Of a stretch of DNA of 64,000 bases, positions 8,293 through 16,339 are shown in pieces. The position numbers and the translations under genes are program-made. Under the pieces are notes generated by a model, which worked only from the letters and a program-made list of their open reading frames with translations, did not search any database and had not been told where the DNA came from. This DNA is from an uncultured Roseicyclus sp. (GTDB lineage: Bacteria; Pseudomonadota; Alphaproteobacteria; Rhodobacterales; Rhodobacteraceae). Every line of letters begins with the position of its first letter. The first letter of the stretch is position 1. Location: NCBI GenBank assembly GCA_947500415.1, contig CANMRT010000003.1, positions 310,001 through 374,000 on the forward strand. The letters are read 5' to 3'.

Positions 8293-9384
8293 ATGGACAA
8301 GATGCCAAAATGGGCCGACATCCTGCTGATCCCGCTGATCAGCGTTGTCCTTGCCCTCTTCGCCTCCGGCCTCGTGGTCTACTTCATCATCGGCGAAAAC
8401 CCCTTCCGCGCCATGGCGATCATGGTCAACGGGGCATTTGGCTCGGCGTACGGCTGGGGCTACACGCTGTTTTACACCACGAATTTCATCTTCACGGGCC
8501 TCGGTGTTGCTGTCGCCTTCCACGCACGCCTGTTCAACATCGGTGGCGAGGGGCAGGCCTATGTCGCGGGCATCGGTGCCGCCATCGCCTGCCTCTTGAT
8601 CCCTTGGCCCCATTGGTCCCTGGCCCTTCTGGCCGTCACGATCCTGACCTCCGTTTTCGGGGCCGCCTGGGCCGCGATCCCAGCTTACCTGCAAGCCAAG
8701 CGCGGCAGCCACATCGTGATCACCACGATCATGTTCAACTTCATCGCGGCCTCGCTGATGATCTACGTCTTGAACAACATCTTCACGATCCCCGGCTCGG
8801 CCGAGACCGCCTCGGTCCGTTTCCCCGAAACCACGCATCTTCCCAATGCAGGCGAGTTCGCAAGCTTCCTCGGTTTCCGCTCCTCCACACCGCTCAACGT
8901 CAGCTTCTTTATCGCGCTGGTCGCCGCTGTCGGCGTCTGGCTCCTGATCTGGCGCACGCGGCTTGGCTACGAAATCCGCGCTTTCGGCCATTCTGAAACC
9001 GCCGCCGTCTACGCCGGCATCAACCCCATCAAGATCACCATGATCGCGATGCTCATCTCGGGCGCGCTGTGTGGGATGATGGCGATCAACGCCGTGCAGG
9101 GCGAAAGCGAGCAACTCCGCCTCGACTTCGTGGCTGGCGCGGGCTTCGTTGGCATCGCCGTGGCGCTTATGGGCCGCTCCCACCCCGTCGGCGTCTGCTT
9201 CGCCGCCCTGCTCTTCGGGATGCTCTACCAAGGCGGTGCTGAGCTTGCGTTCGAAATGCCTGCCGTTTCACGTGAGATGATCCTCGTGATTCAGGCCCTT
9301 GTGATCCTGTTCACCGGCGCGCTCGACAACATGGTTCGGATGCCGATGGAACGGCTCTTCCTCTCTTTCCGGCGAGAGGGCTGA
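8293..9384 (+). CDS. BMP-type ABC transporter permease (first)
   Basis: 363 residues, about eight to ten membrane helices. The conserved permease stretch is AFHARLFNIGGEGQAYVAGIGA, and GFVGIAVALMGRSHPVG matches the loop that contacts the ATPase in the BPD_transp_2 family. It follows the ATPase gene by two bases with GGGGG as ribosome site, so it is co-transcribed. Its usual partner permease is separated from it here by three other genes. Confidence 0.94.
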   Translation: MDKMPKWADILLIPLISVVLALFASGLVVYFIIGENPFRAMAIMVNGAFGSAYGWGYTLFYTTNFIFTGLGVAVAFHARLFNIGGEGQAYVAGIGAAIACLLIPWPHWSLALLAVTILTSVFGAAWAAIPAYLQAKRGSHIVITTIMFNFIAASLMIYVLNNIFTIPGSAETASVRFPETTHLPNAGEFASFLGFRSSTPLNVSFFIALVAAVGVWLLIWRTRLGYEIRAFGHSETAAVYAGINPIKITMIAMLISGALCGMMAINAVQGESEQLRLDFVAGAGFVGIAVALMGRSHPVGVCFAALLFGMLYQGGAELAFEMPAVSREMILVIQALVILFTGALDNMVRMPMERLFLSFRREG

Positions 9385-9390
9385 ATTAGG

Positions 9391-9801
9391 ATGAGCGCTA
9401 CCAGATCAGACAACCCGGACCTTGGATTTGCTTGGGCTTGCCTTCTGGCCGGTGCAATCACGTTCGATGAGTTTCGCACCTGGGCGGAACACGTTGTCAC
9501 CGTTACGCCCGCCGATGATCTGCCGCCCTACATGATCGACGTGATGATGGCTGAAGACCGGCTCTCCGTCACAACCGGCCTGCGCAATCTGATCGGCTTC
9601 TGGCCCAGTGATCCGCTGTTGGAGGGCGACGGCCGCTCCGCCGCCCTGTCCGGCCTGACGGCCTTGCGCGGAACCCATCGCCCCGACGACGCAGGCATGA
9701 GCGCGCAGCAATCCTTGGCCGCCCTCACCCGTCACCCAGAAATCGCTGCGCGCTTCGCGGCCGTCTTTCCGTTCCTGCCCAACCCGCAGGTGGCCGCATG
9801 A
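9391..9801 (+). CDS. Hypothetical protein within the transporter operon
   Basis: 136 residues, soluble, no signal peptide or clear motif; contains ACLLAGAITFDEFRTWAEHV and ends in a proline-rich tail. It starts six bases after the permease stop and overlaps the following LysE gene by ATGA, so it is part of the operon. I do not recognise the family and give no function. Confidence 0.75.
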   Translation: MSATRSDNPDLGFAWACLLAGAITFDEFRTWAEHVVTVTPADDLPPYMIDVMMAEDRLSVTTGLRNLIGFWPSDPLLEGDGRSAALSGLTALRGTHRPDDAGMSAQQSLAALTRHPEIAARFAAVFPFLPNPQVAA

Positions 9802-10436
9802 TCGAGACGCTCCTGCCTTTCCTGCCCGCCTTCATCGCCGCCTATGGCATCCTGCTGGTCGGCGCGTCTTCACCGGGCCCAGCCGTCGCCATGCTGATGG
9901 GCCTATCCCTCAGCCAAGGCCGCACCCCCGCTCTGATTGCCTGCGTCGGCATCGCCTTTGGGTCCACCACGATCAACCTGCTGACGATCCTGGGCGTCGG
10001 CTTGATTCTCAGCCAAGCCGCCTGGGCAATGACAGCCCTCAAGCTCATCGGTGCGGCCTATCTCGCATGGCTCGCCTATGGCGCCTTCCGAAAGGCCGTG
10101 AACCCGCCGACCCTGACAGTGCAGAGCGAACCACGCCAATCAGGCCGCGCGCTCTTTGCGAAGGGCTACTTGCTGCAAGTCACCAACCCCAAGGCCATCG
10201 CCTTCTGGCTCGCCATAGCCGCCGTCGGCGCGACCGAAAACGCACCGCCCTGGGTCATCGCGCTGTACGTGGCGACGATGTGGATTATCAGCTTTGCCTG
10301 CCATGCCGCCTGGGCTTTGGCGTTGTCCGCCAATCCCGTGCGCACGGCCTATGCCCGTGCGCGGCGCTACGTCGAGGCCGCGATCGGCTTCTTCCTTGCC
10401 TTCACCGCCTTCAAACTCGCCACGAGCCGGATCTGA
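9798..10436 (+). CDS. LysE/RhtB-family amino-acid exporter, copy 1
   Basis: 212 residues, about six membrane helices. The N-terminal GASSPGPAVAMLMGLSLSQGR matches the LysE/RhtB motif (SPGPxxxxxxxxxxxxGR) and TNPKAIAFWLAIAA the second conserved block. Inner-membrane exporter of amino acids or similar small metabolites; substrate unknown. It overlaps the preceding ORF and is followed one base later by a second LysE gene; both end in KLATSRI, pointing to tandem duplication. Confidence 0.92.
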   Translation: MIETLLPFLPAFIAAYGILLVGASSPGPAVAMLMGLSLSQGRTPALIACVGIAFGSTTINLLTILGVGLILSQAAWAMTALKLIGAAYLAWLAYGAFRKAVNPPTLTVQSEPRQSGRALFAKGYLLQVTNPKAIAFWLAIAAVGATENAPPWVIALYVATMWIISFACHAAWALALSANPVRTAYARARRYVEAAIGFFLAFTAFKLATSRI

Positions 10437-10437
10437 C

Positions 10438-11070
10438 ATGGCTGAGCTTACCCCCCATCTTCCAGCCCTCTTCGCCGCTCTCGGCTTTTTCAGCCTCGGG
10501 TTTCTGGTGATCGGCCCGAACATCGCCGCGATCATCGGTACCTCCATGGCCCGTGGCCGCACGGCAGGCCTGTCGCTGGCTGTCGGCGTGGGCCTCGGCT
10601 CCGGCCTATGGGCGACACTCACCGTGGCAGGCCTTGCGTCGTTGCTGACCGCCTATGCAAGCGCCCTCATCGCGCTGAAACTCTTCGGCGTTGCCTTCCT
10701 GCTTTGGCTCGCCTTCAAATCATTCCGGTCCGCGCTCCGCCCTGAAGCCCCACCGCCGCAAACCCGCGCCTTGGGCGAACGCAATTTGATCCTCACCGGT
10801 CTCACCATTCAGATGACCAACCCCAAAGCCGCGCTGCAGTGGATCGCCATCGCAGCCATCGCGATGAATGGGGAGGCCCCCTGGGCCATCGGCGCGCTGC
10901 TCGTCGTCTCCGCCACGCTTCTGTCGCTCATAGGACACGCCACCTATGCGCTGACCTTCTCCGCCACGCCCATCGTGGCGCTCTATACCCGCGCGCGGCG
11001 CTGGATTGATGCCACTCTCGGCGTCTTCTTCGCCTTCGCCGCTTACAAACTCGCTACGTCAAGGATCTGA
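10438..11070 (+). CDS. LysE/RhtB-family amino-acid exporter, copy 2
   Basis: 210 residues from the ATG one base after copy 1 (the ORF track begins inside copy 1). Same architecture, with MTNPKAALQWIAIAAIAM in place of the second block and an identical C-terminal KLATSRI. The first block is altered: SLGFLVIGPNIAAIIGTSMARGR, where SPGP has become VIGP. The pair may act as a heteromer or may have diverged in substrate; this is inference. Confidence 0.9.
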   Translation: MAELTPHLPALFAALGFFSLGFLVIGPNIAAIIGTSMARGRTAGLSLAVGVGLGSGLWATLTVAGLASLLTAYASALIALKLFGVAFLLWLAFKSFRSALRPEAPPPQTRALGERNLILTGLTIQMTNPKAALQWIAIAAIAMNGEAPWAIGALLVVSATLLSLIGHATYALTFSATPIVALYTRARRWIDATLGVFFAFAAYKLATSRI

Positions 11071-11074
11071 GCCC

Positions 11075-12250
11075 ATGGATTTCATGACAATCCTGCAACT
11101 CTCCGACAGCTCGCTCCGGCTGGCCACGCCGCTTCTGCTGGCCTGTCTCGCGGGGCTTTTCTCGGAACGAGCGGGGATCTTCGACATCGGGTTGGAGGGC
11201 AAGATGCTCGCCGCCGCTTTCTTCTCCGCCGCCTTCGCCTATTCGTCCGGCAACGTCTGGGTCGGCCTCGGCATCGGCATTCTCGCCTCCGTCGTCCTCA
11301 GCCTCCTGCACGGGCTCGCGTCGATCACCTTCCGCGGCAATCAGCTGATCTCAGGCGTGGCCATCAACTTCCTCGCTGCGGGCCTAACGGTGGTCATTTC
11401 TCAAACGTGGTTCAGCCAGGGTGGTCGAACCCCAGCCCTCACCGGTGATGCACGTTTCAACGAGATCGTCCTGCCCGGCGCCGCCTCCCGCATCCGCGAC
11501 ATCGCCCAGCAGGAGCCTTTGGGGCAGGTTTATTCCGAGCTTCTGTCGGGCCATTCCATCCTCGTCTATATCGCGCTCTTGATCGTGCCACTGACATGGT
11601 GGGTCCTCTACCGCACCCGCTTCGGCCTGCGCCTGCGCGCCGTGGGTGAAAACCCCGCCGCCGTCGACACCGCAGGTATCTCGGTCGTGGGCCTGCGCTA
11701 CGCCGCCGTTGTCATCTGCGGCGTCCTCTGCGGCCTTGCTGGCGCCTACCTCGCCACAGGCCTCTCCGCAGGCTTCGTGAAAGATATGAGCGCGGGCCGG
11801 GGTTTCATCGCGCTGGCCGCCCTTATCTTCGCCAAATGGCGCCCTTGGGAGGCGCTCGGCGCTTGCCTCCTGTTCGGTTTCCTCGACGCACTCGGCAACC
11901 GGTTCCAGAATATTGAGCTTCTGACCCTCTTCAGCCTCATCTTCCTCTTCGTCGTGCTGATCGGCGGCATCCTGTTGCTCCTGCGCTGCATCTCCGTCCT
12001 GCGCGGCACCACCAGTGTCCGCGACCTCATCGGCCCCGCCATCACGCTCGTTGTAGGCCTTGTCTTCGCCATCGGCTTCCCGCAACTCGATCCGGACAGT
12101 GGGCTTGCCACATGGCTCTCTTCAGTCGTCCTGCCAGTCCAGCTGATGCAGGCCCTGCCCTACATCCTGACAGTGGTGATCCTCGCAGGCTTCGTTGGCC
12201 GCGCAATACCGCCGCGCGCGGGCGGTGAGCCCTACGTGAAGGAACGCTAG
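11075..12250 (+). CDS. BMP-type ABC transporter permease (second)
   Basis: 391 residues, about nine to ten membrane helices. It has ERAGIFDIGLEGKMLAAAFF, the second-permease counterpart of the NIGGEGQ motif, and GRGFIALAALIFAKWRP, the coupling loop. The start at MDFMTIL follows the LysE stop by four bases. Normally this gene directly follows the first permease; here a 1.7-kb three-gene insertion separates them without breaking the operon. Confidence 0.94.
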   Translation: MDFMTILQLSDSSLRLATPLLLACLAGLFSERAGIFDIGLEGKMLAAAFFSAAFAYSSGNVWVGLGIGILASVVLSLLHGLASITFRGNQLISGVAINFLAAGLTVVISQTWFSQGGRTPALTGDARFNEIVLPGAASRIRDIAQQEPLGQVYSELLSGHSILVYIALLIVPLTWWVLYRTRFGLRLRAVGENPAAVDTAGISVVGLRYAAVVICGVLCGLAGAYLATGLSAGFVKDMSAGRGFIALAALIFAKWRPWEALGACLLFGFLDALGNRFQNIELLTLFSLIFLFVVLIGGILLLLRCISVLRGTTSVRDLIGPAITLVVGLVFAIGFPQLDPDSGLATWLSSVVLPVQLMQALPYILTVVILAGFVGRAIPPRAGGEPYVKER

Positions 12251-12284
12251 GCGGAAGCTGCAAACGGCTCGTCCACAAACGCGC

Positions 12285-13859
12285 CTACCTGAACCAGAAG
12301 TCCCAACCGCGCTGATAGGCTGCCACCAGCGGATGGCCCTGGATCGTGTTCACTGGCACATCACCGGCCGGATACTGATCCTCGCCAAAGGCCTGCGCTC
12401 CTGACCAGACCTCCGCGTTCAGATACCGCAACCCCTCCGGCAAGTCCGGCATTCGGCCCTCCGCGACACCAAGCGGCGAGGCCATCACAAACCCCCAGTT
12501 TCCGAAGCTCGGCAAATAGACCTGATAGGGCACCGTCGACAGCCCCTGATCAGGCACCATCGGATTGCGCGTCGCCGCCAGCGTGGCCTCGGTGATCCAG
12601 AACGCCTCCGCCGCAAAGGTCGGCGATCCCGCCTGCGTCACCATCATCCCGCTGCCAGACAGCCGCTCCATCAGCATCGCGTAGAATTCCACCGAATAAA
12701 GCTTGCTCAACGCGATGCTCTTCGGGTCCGGCAGATCGGCAATGATTACGTCGAACAGCGCATCCCCATGCGCCTCCGCCGCCCAGACCCAGGCGTCCGT
12801 GTTCACAATCTCTACCCGCTCATCCAGAAGCGCGCCGTCGTTCAGCGCCACCAGATCCGGGTTCGTTGAAAACAACTCCGTCACGCGCGGGTCCAGATCC
12901 ACCAGAACCACCCGCTCCACCCCCTCATGGCGCAGCACCTCACGCACGGCCATCCCGTCGCCACCGCCCAAAACCAGCACGCTCCGCGCGTCCTCCACCA
13001 GACCCATGGCGGGGTGCACCAAGGCCTCGTGATAGCGGTGCTCATCGAGTGAATCGAACTGGATCGAATGGTCCAGGAACAGCCGGTAACGCTCATCAAA
13101 CCGCGTGATAACGATGCTCTGATAGGCCGTCGTCTCCGAGAAGATCACCTCATCTTGAAACAACCGCGCATCGACCGCCGAGACCATCCGTTCACTCATT
13201 GCAAATGCGAGGAGCGAAGCGAGGAGGAACCCGGCCCATGGCACCCAAAGCCCCCGCCCCAACCGATCCCGGAACAGATAGAGCGAGAACCCCGCCACCA
13301 GCAGGTTCAGCGTCCCGAACGCAAGTGAGGCGCTCATCAATGGCAGGTTCGGCACAATCAGAAGCGGGAAAGCCAGCGAAGCGGCCAGCGCCCCGATGTA
13401 ATCCGCCGTCAGGACATTCTCGAACCGAAACTCCGCCGCGCCGATCTCTTTGAGCACGCGGCTGATCAGTGGAATTTCCATGCCCGACAGCACGCCAATC
13501 GCAATCAGCCCGCCATAAAGCGGCAAGCCCACGGTGCCGTAGATCGCATAGGCAAAGAACAACAGCGGCCCCAAAGCGCCACCAATCACACCCAGCGCGA
13601 TCTGTGCCCGCACGAAGCCGCCCAAGGCGTCGCCCACAAACCGCGAGGCCCACGCACCCACGCCCATCGCACTCAGGAAGACACCGATCACGAAAGAGAA
13701 TTGGCGGATCGAGTCCCCCAGCAAGTAGCTGGAAATCGTGGCCGCGATCAGCTCGTAGATCAGGCCCGCCACGGCCACCACAAAGGTCGCGGCCAGAAGC
13801 CACGCCACCTTGGGCGTCAACTCAGGGGTCGCGCCCGGCTCATCACTTGGAGGTGTCAA
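12285..13859 (-). CDS. Membrane-fused polyamine aminopropyltransferase (spermidine synthase-like)
   Basis: 524 residues. About residues 18-225 form seven or eight membrane helices. The C-terminal half is a spermidine synthase-like Rossmann domain: VLVLGGGDGMAVREVL (decarboxy-AdoMet site), VVLVDLDPRVTEL, and FDVIIADLPDPKS, where DLPDP stands at the place of the DSTDP catalytic loop. It would transfer an aminopropyl group from decarboxylated AdoMet, but no AdoMet decarboxylase gene is nearby, so the true substrate is open. Last gene of the DUF4178/DUF350 operon, 33 bases after DUF350. Confidence 0.9.
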   Translation of the reverse strand: MTPPSDEPGATPELTPKVAWLLAATFVVAVAGLIYELIAATISSYLLGDSIRQFSFVIGVFLSAMGVGAWASRFVGDALGGFVRAQIALGVIGGALGPLLFFAYAIYGTVGLPLYGGLIAIGVLSGMEIPLISRVLKEIGAAEFRFENVLTADYIGALAASLAFPLLIVPNLPLMSASLAFGTLNLLVAGFSLYLFRDRLGRGLWVPWAGFLLASLLAFAMSERMVSAVDARLFQDEVIFSETTAYQSIVITRFDERYRLFLDHSIQFDSLDEHRYHEALVHPAMGLVEDARSVLVLGGGDGMAVREVLRHEGVERVVLVDLDPRVTELFSTNPDLVALNDGALLDERVEIVNTDAWVWAAEAHGDALFDVIIADLPDPKSIALSKLYSVEFYAMLMERLSGSGMMVTQAGSPTFAAEAFWITEATLAATRNPMVPDQGLSTVPYQVYLPSFGNWGFVMASPLGVAEGRMPDLPEGLRYLNAEVWSGAQAFGEDQYPAGDVPVNTIQGHPLVAAYQRGWDFWFR

Positions 13860-13892
13860 TCGCGTCGCCCCGGTCAGGCTATGCGCCCATCA

Positions 13893-14117
13893 TCAAGACA
13901 GGATAACGGCCGCGATGATGATCGCCATCGAAACGAAGACAGACCCGATCAGAATGGCGAGCGAGGTGTTCTGATCCTCCTCGATCTCCTTCACAATCGG
14001 AAACGGCGACAGCATCTCGATGATCTTGTAGGCAATGAACATCAGCACCATGCCGATGACACTGTAAAACAACATCGAGATGAGTTCAGCGAGGATGATT
14101 TGGTCGAACATCTGCAA
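13893..14117 (-). CDS. DUF350 small membrane protein
   Basis: 74 residues with two hydrophobic segments (about 8-30 and 50-72) around the acidic linker VKEIEEDQNTSLAILIGSVF, a typical DUF350 (YjfL-like) layout. Inner membrane, function unknown. The family is often found beside spermidine synthase-like, PspA-like or DUF4178 genes, as here. It sits 23 bases downstream of the 60-residue membrane peptide. Confidence 0.88.
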   Translation of the reverse strand: MQMFDQIILAELISMLFYSVIGMVLMFIAYKIIEMLSPFPIVKEIEEDQNTSLAILIGSVFVSMAIIIAAVILS

Positions 14118-14140
14118 AGGCTCCTATTCCGTAGGGCTGT

Positions 14141-14323
14141 TCATTTGATCCGTCCGAAGGCGAAGAAGCCTCCGCTGCCGCCACCGGTGGACCCGGTGCG
14201 GATGGATTGGGTTGAGGCCGCCAGATCGCGGCTTTCGCGTCCGACGCCGTAGTAACTCAGGTAACTGGCACCCATCAGCGCCATGACCGCGCCACCGATG
14301 ATGATAAGTCTGATCGGGGTCAT
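14141..14323 (-). CDS. 60-residue single-helix membrane peptide
   Basis: The ORF track gives 80 residues, but the ATG at 14323 (MTPIRLIIIGGAVMALMGASYL) starts a clean N-terminal membrane helix four bases after the DUF4178 stop, which is the likely start. After the helix comes a short glycine-rich tail, TGGGSGGFFAFGRIK. No family recognised. It keeps its place and frame inside the polyamine operon, which supports its being a real gene. Confidence 0.7.
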   Translation of the reverse strand: MTPIRLIIIGGAVMALMGASYLSYYGVGRESRDLAASTQSIRTGSTGGGSGGFFAFGRIK

Positions 14324-14327
14324 CGGC

Positions 14328-15611
14328 TCAGTCCTCGCTCGTCCAGTCGGACCCGGCGAACCGCCGGCTTGTATGCATGGCACGCCGGCCAGTGACGTAA
14401 AGCCATCCCAGCCCCGAAATGCTCGCCAGAACCAGCAGCCAGAAGGCCGTGGGTTTGCCCTCGCTCACCCGGACCGTCAGCGTGAAACCGTCGGACGCGT
14501 TACCCCCTTCCGCGCGCTCCAGGCGCAGAGTGTGGGTTCCAACTTCCTCCGGGCGGAACCGGAACCACGCCCGGCGGGAGCCCTCAGACCAGCTTTCGCC
14601 GCCAGACCGTCCGGAATAGTAGGAAATCGCACGTTCGGCGGCGACGACGGGGTGTCCATCGGGCCCCAGTACCTCAACCGCAAACACGCCCCATGCGTTC
14701 TGCAAATTGCTGTCAAGCCGTACGCGGGCCAACTGGCTCCGGTTTGTCACTTCGAAGCTATAGCTTTCCGGCAATTGGGCCAGCGTGGCGGCAGGCGTAT
14801 CAAGCACCAACCGCCCTCCACTCAGCCAGAACAGTAGTCCAATCACCAGCGACACCACGGCCGTGAACGCCAACACCTTACGCAGCAGCCCTTCCTCAGC
14901 CATCGGCTTGTAGGGCTCAAGCGGATGCTTCTTGGGTGCGCCAAGGGCGGACGGATCAAAACCCATATCCCGCGCCACTGTGGCACCGTCCATCAACTGC
15001 GTCAGCTCTACTTCGCGCTCGCGGCTGGATTTCACCAACCCCAGCATCGCGTCAGGCCCAAGCAGGCTCACTACCTGCTTTTTCTCGCCCAACTGCGGCA
15101 CCCAGTTGAATTCACCTTCCATGTATTCGATCTGCGTGACCGAGGTCTCATAGTATTTGTAGGTCTTGCCCGCATAGCTGCGTCGCGGCGGCGTCTCGGC
15201 ACGCTCCACAGTCGAGGGGCTCAACCAATGGCCCATGTTGTAGTCGCGCACCTTGCGCGTGAAGGTGACATGCCCGTCCTCGACGTTCAGCCACAGATAG
15301 CCATGCGTTGGCGAAAACACCTGATGCTCCACCCAGCGCCAGGTCCGCCCACCATACTTTTCCATCAGGCCCAACGTGCCGATGACGGTGAACTCCACAC
15401 CCTCATAGGTCAGCGTCATGCCGATGGTGATCGGGCTTGCCGGATGATCCCGCTTCCCGATGCTGTCGAGCACCTTGTAGTTGTCCTGCGTATCCAGAAC
15501 CGCGCCGCAATAGCCGCACACATGGCTCTGCACCCGGCCCCCGCCCAGAACCGAAAGACCGGCCCCACACGACGTGCAATTGATCGAAGAAAGACCCTGC
15601 GCCGCCGTCAT
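14328..15611 (-). CDS. DUF4178 protein with N-terminal zinc ribbon and two C-terminal membrane helices
   Basis: 427 residues. Residues 10-45 hold a zinc ribbon (CTSCGAGL ... CGYCGAVLD). A DUF4178 domain follows (MTLTYEGVEFTVIGTLGL, then WVEHQVFSPTHGYLWLNVED). A membrane helix lies near residue 240 (VLAFTAVVSLVIGLLFWLSG), then a beta-rich, probably extracytoplasmic region, and a last helix near residue 395 (FWLLVLASISGLGWLYVTG). It overlaps the upstream DUF4178 gene by ATGA. Function unknown. Confidence 0.85.
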   Translation of the reverse strand: MTAAQGLSSINCTSCGAGLSVLGGGRVQSHVCGYCGAVLDTQDNYKVLDSIGKRDHPASPITIGMTLTYEGVEFTVIGTLGLMEKYGGRTWRWVEHQVFSPTHGYLWLNVEDGHVTFTRKVRDYNMGHWLSPSTVERAETPPRRSYAGKTYKYYETSVTQIEYMEGEFNWVPQLGEKKQVVSLLGPDAMLGLVKSSREREVELTQLMDGATVARDMGFDPSALGAPKKHPLEPYKPMAEEGLLRKVLAFTAVVSLVIGLLFWLSGGRLVLDTPAATLAQLPESYSFEVTNRSQLARVRLDSNLQNAWGVFAVEVLGPDGHPVVAAERAISYYSGRSGGESWSEGSRRAWFRFRPEEVGTHTLRLERAEGGNASDGFTLTVRVSEGKPTAFWLLVLASISGLGWLYVTGRRAMHTSRRFAGSDWTSED

Positions 15612-16243
15612 GCCACCCGGCTCCCGTCCAGCCGTTCAACCTTCAACGTGAACGGGTCAAGCCATTCGCCATCGCTCCACCCGTGGCCGCCTTCCCAGAA
15701 CTCACCGGACAGAAGCTGCCCCGACGGGCCGGAGGCATTGATGAAGTAATGCTCGTCATCCACCTGAATCAGTTCAGGGAATTGCCCGCGCACCGCGATG
15801 CACTTGGCCGTATCACCCTCGGTTACTGTGTAGTCGCGGCCGTTGTAACTCACGGTCTCACCCACCGCAGGGGGATCACTCCGGCGCGGTCCGGCATTGC
15901 CGTGAAACGGATATTGCACCGCCACATCGCCTTCGTCGATCGACACCCAGGCGCCTTCGCCATTGCTGTTCTCTACCCAGAACTCATCCCAGGTCCCGCG
16001 CCCGTAGTCATACCGCGCATGGCCCACGACGATGCACTTCTGCCCACCGATCTCGACCGTGTCATTCACGCTCAACAGCATCGGATAATCATGCATCTCG
16101 CCATTGTTGCCGATGGGATTGAGCGCAGCGCCCTCGCGAAACAGCGTCGTGTCGCAGGACGGGCAATCAAACATCCGCGTGGATTTGCGAAGGTTCTCAA
16201 ACCCATAGCCGCAATTTGGGCATGTGACGTGTGTGTCAGACAT
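15608..16243 (-). CDS. DUF4178 protein with N-terminal zinc ribbon (soluble)
   Basis: 211 residues, no membrane helix. It starts with a zinc ribbon (CPNCGYGFENL ... CPSCDTTLF), then one clear DUF4178 unit (LLSVNDTVEIGGQKCIVVGH, then WDEFWVENSNGEGAWVSIDE) and a second weaker one (GETVSYNGRDYTVTEGDTAK). First gene of the five-gene operon. The zinc ribbon plus SH3-like repeats suggest an adaptor binding a ligand or protein, which is inference. Confidence 0.82.
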   Translation of the reverse strand: MSDTHVTCPNCGYGFENLRKSTRMFDCPSCDTTLFREGAALNPIGNNGEMHDYPMLLSVNDTVEIGGQKCIVVGHARYDYGRGTWDEFWVENSNGEGAWVSIDEGDVAVQYPFHGNAGPRRSDPPAVGETVSYNGRDYTVTEGDTAKCIAVRGQFPELIQVDDEHYFINASGPSGQLLSGEFWEGGHGWSDGEWLDPFTLKVERLDGSRVA

Positions 16244-16339
16244 CTATCGCGCTGTTCCGAAATGCATTGCCTGTAATTGCGCCCAACCTAGCCGGATCGC
16301 GCTGCAGCCGTAAAGGGGCGCGACCAATATGGTTTCCCC

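Noticed and set aside
7927-9231. 434-codon minus ORF opposite the transporter ATPase and permease
   Set aside because: Antisense shadow spanning the ends of two clear transporter genes; composition is rich in D/G/H/R without domain structure.
14925-15749. 274-codon plus ORF opposite the DUF4178 genes
   Set aside because: It crosses the junction of two overlapping DUF4178 genes whose zinc ribbons and family motifs are on the minus strand.
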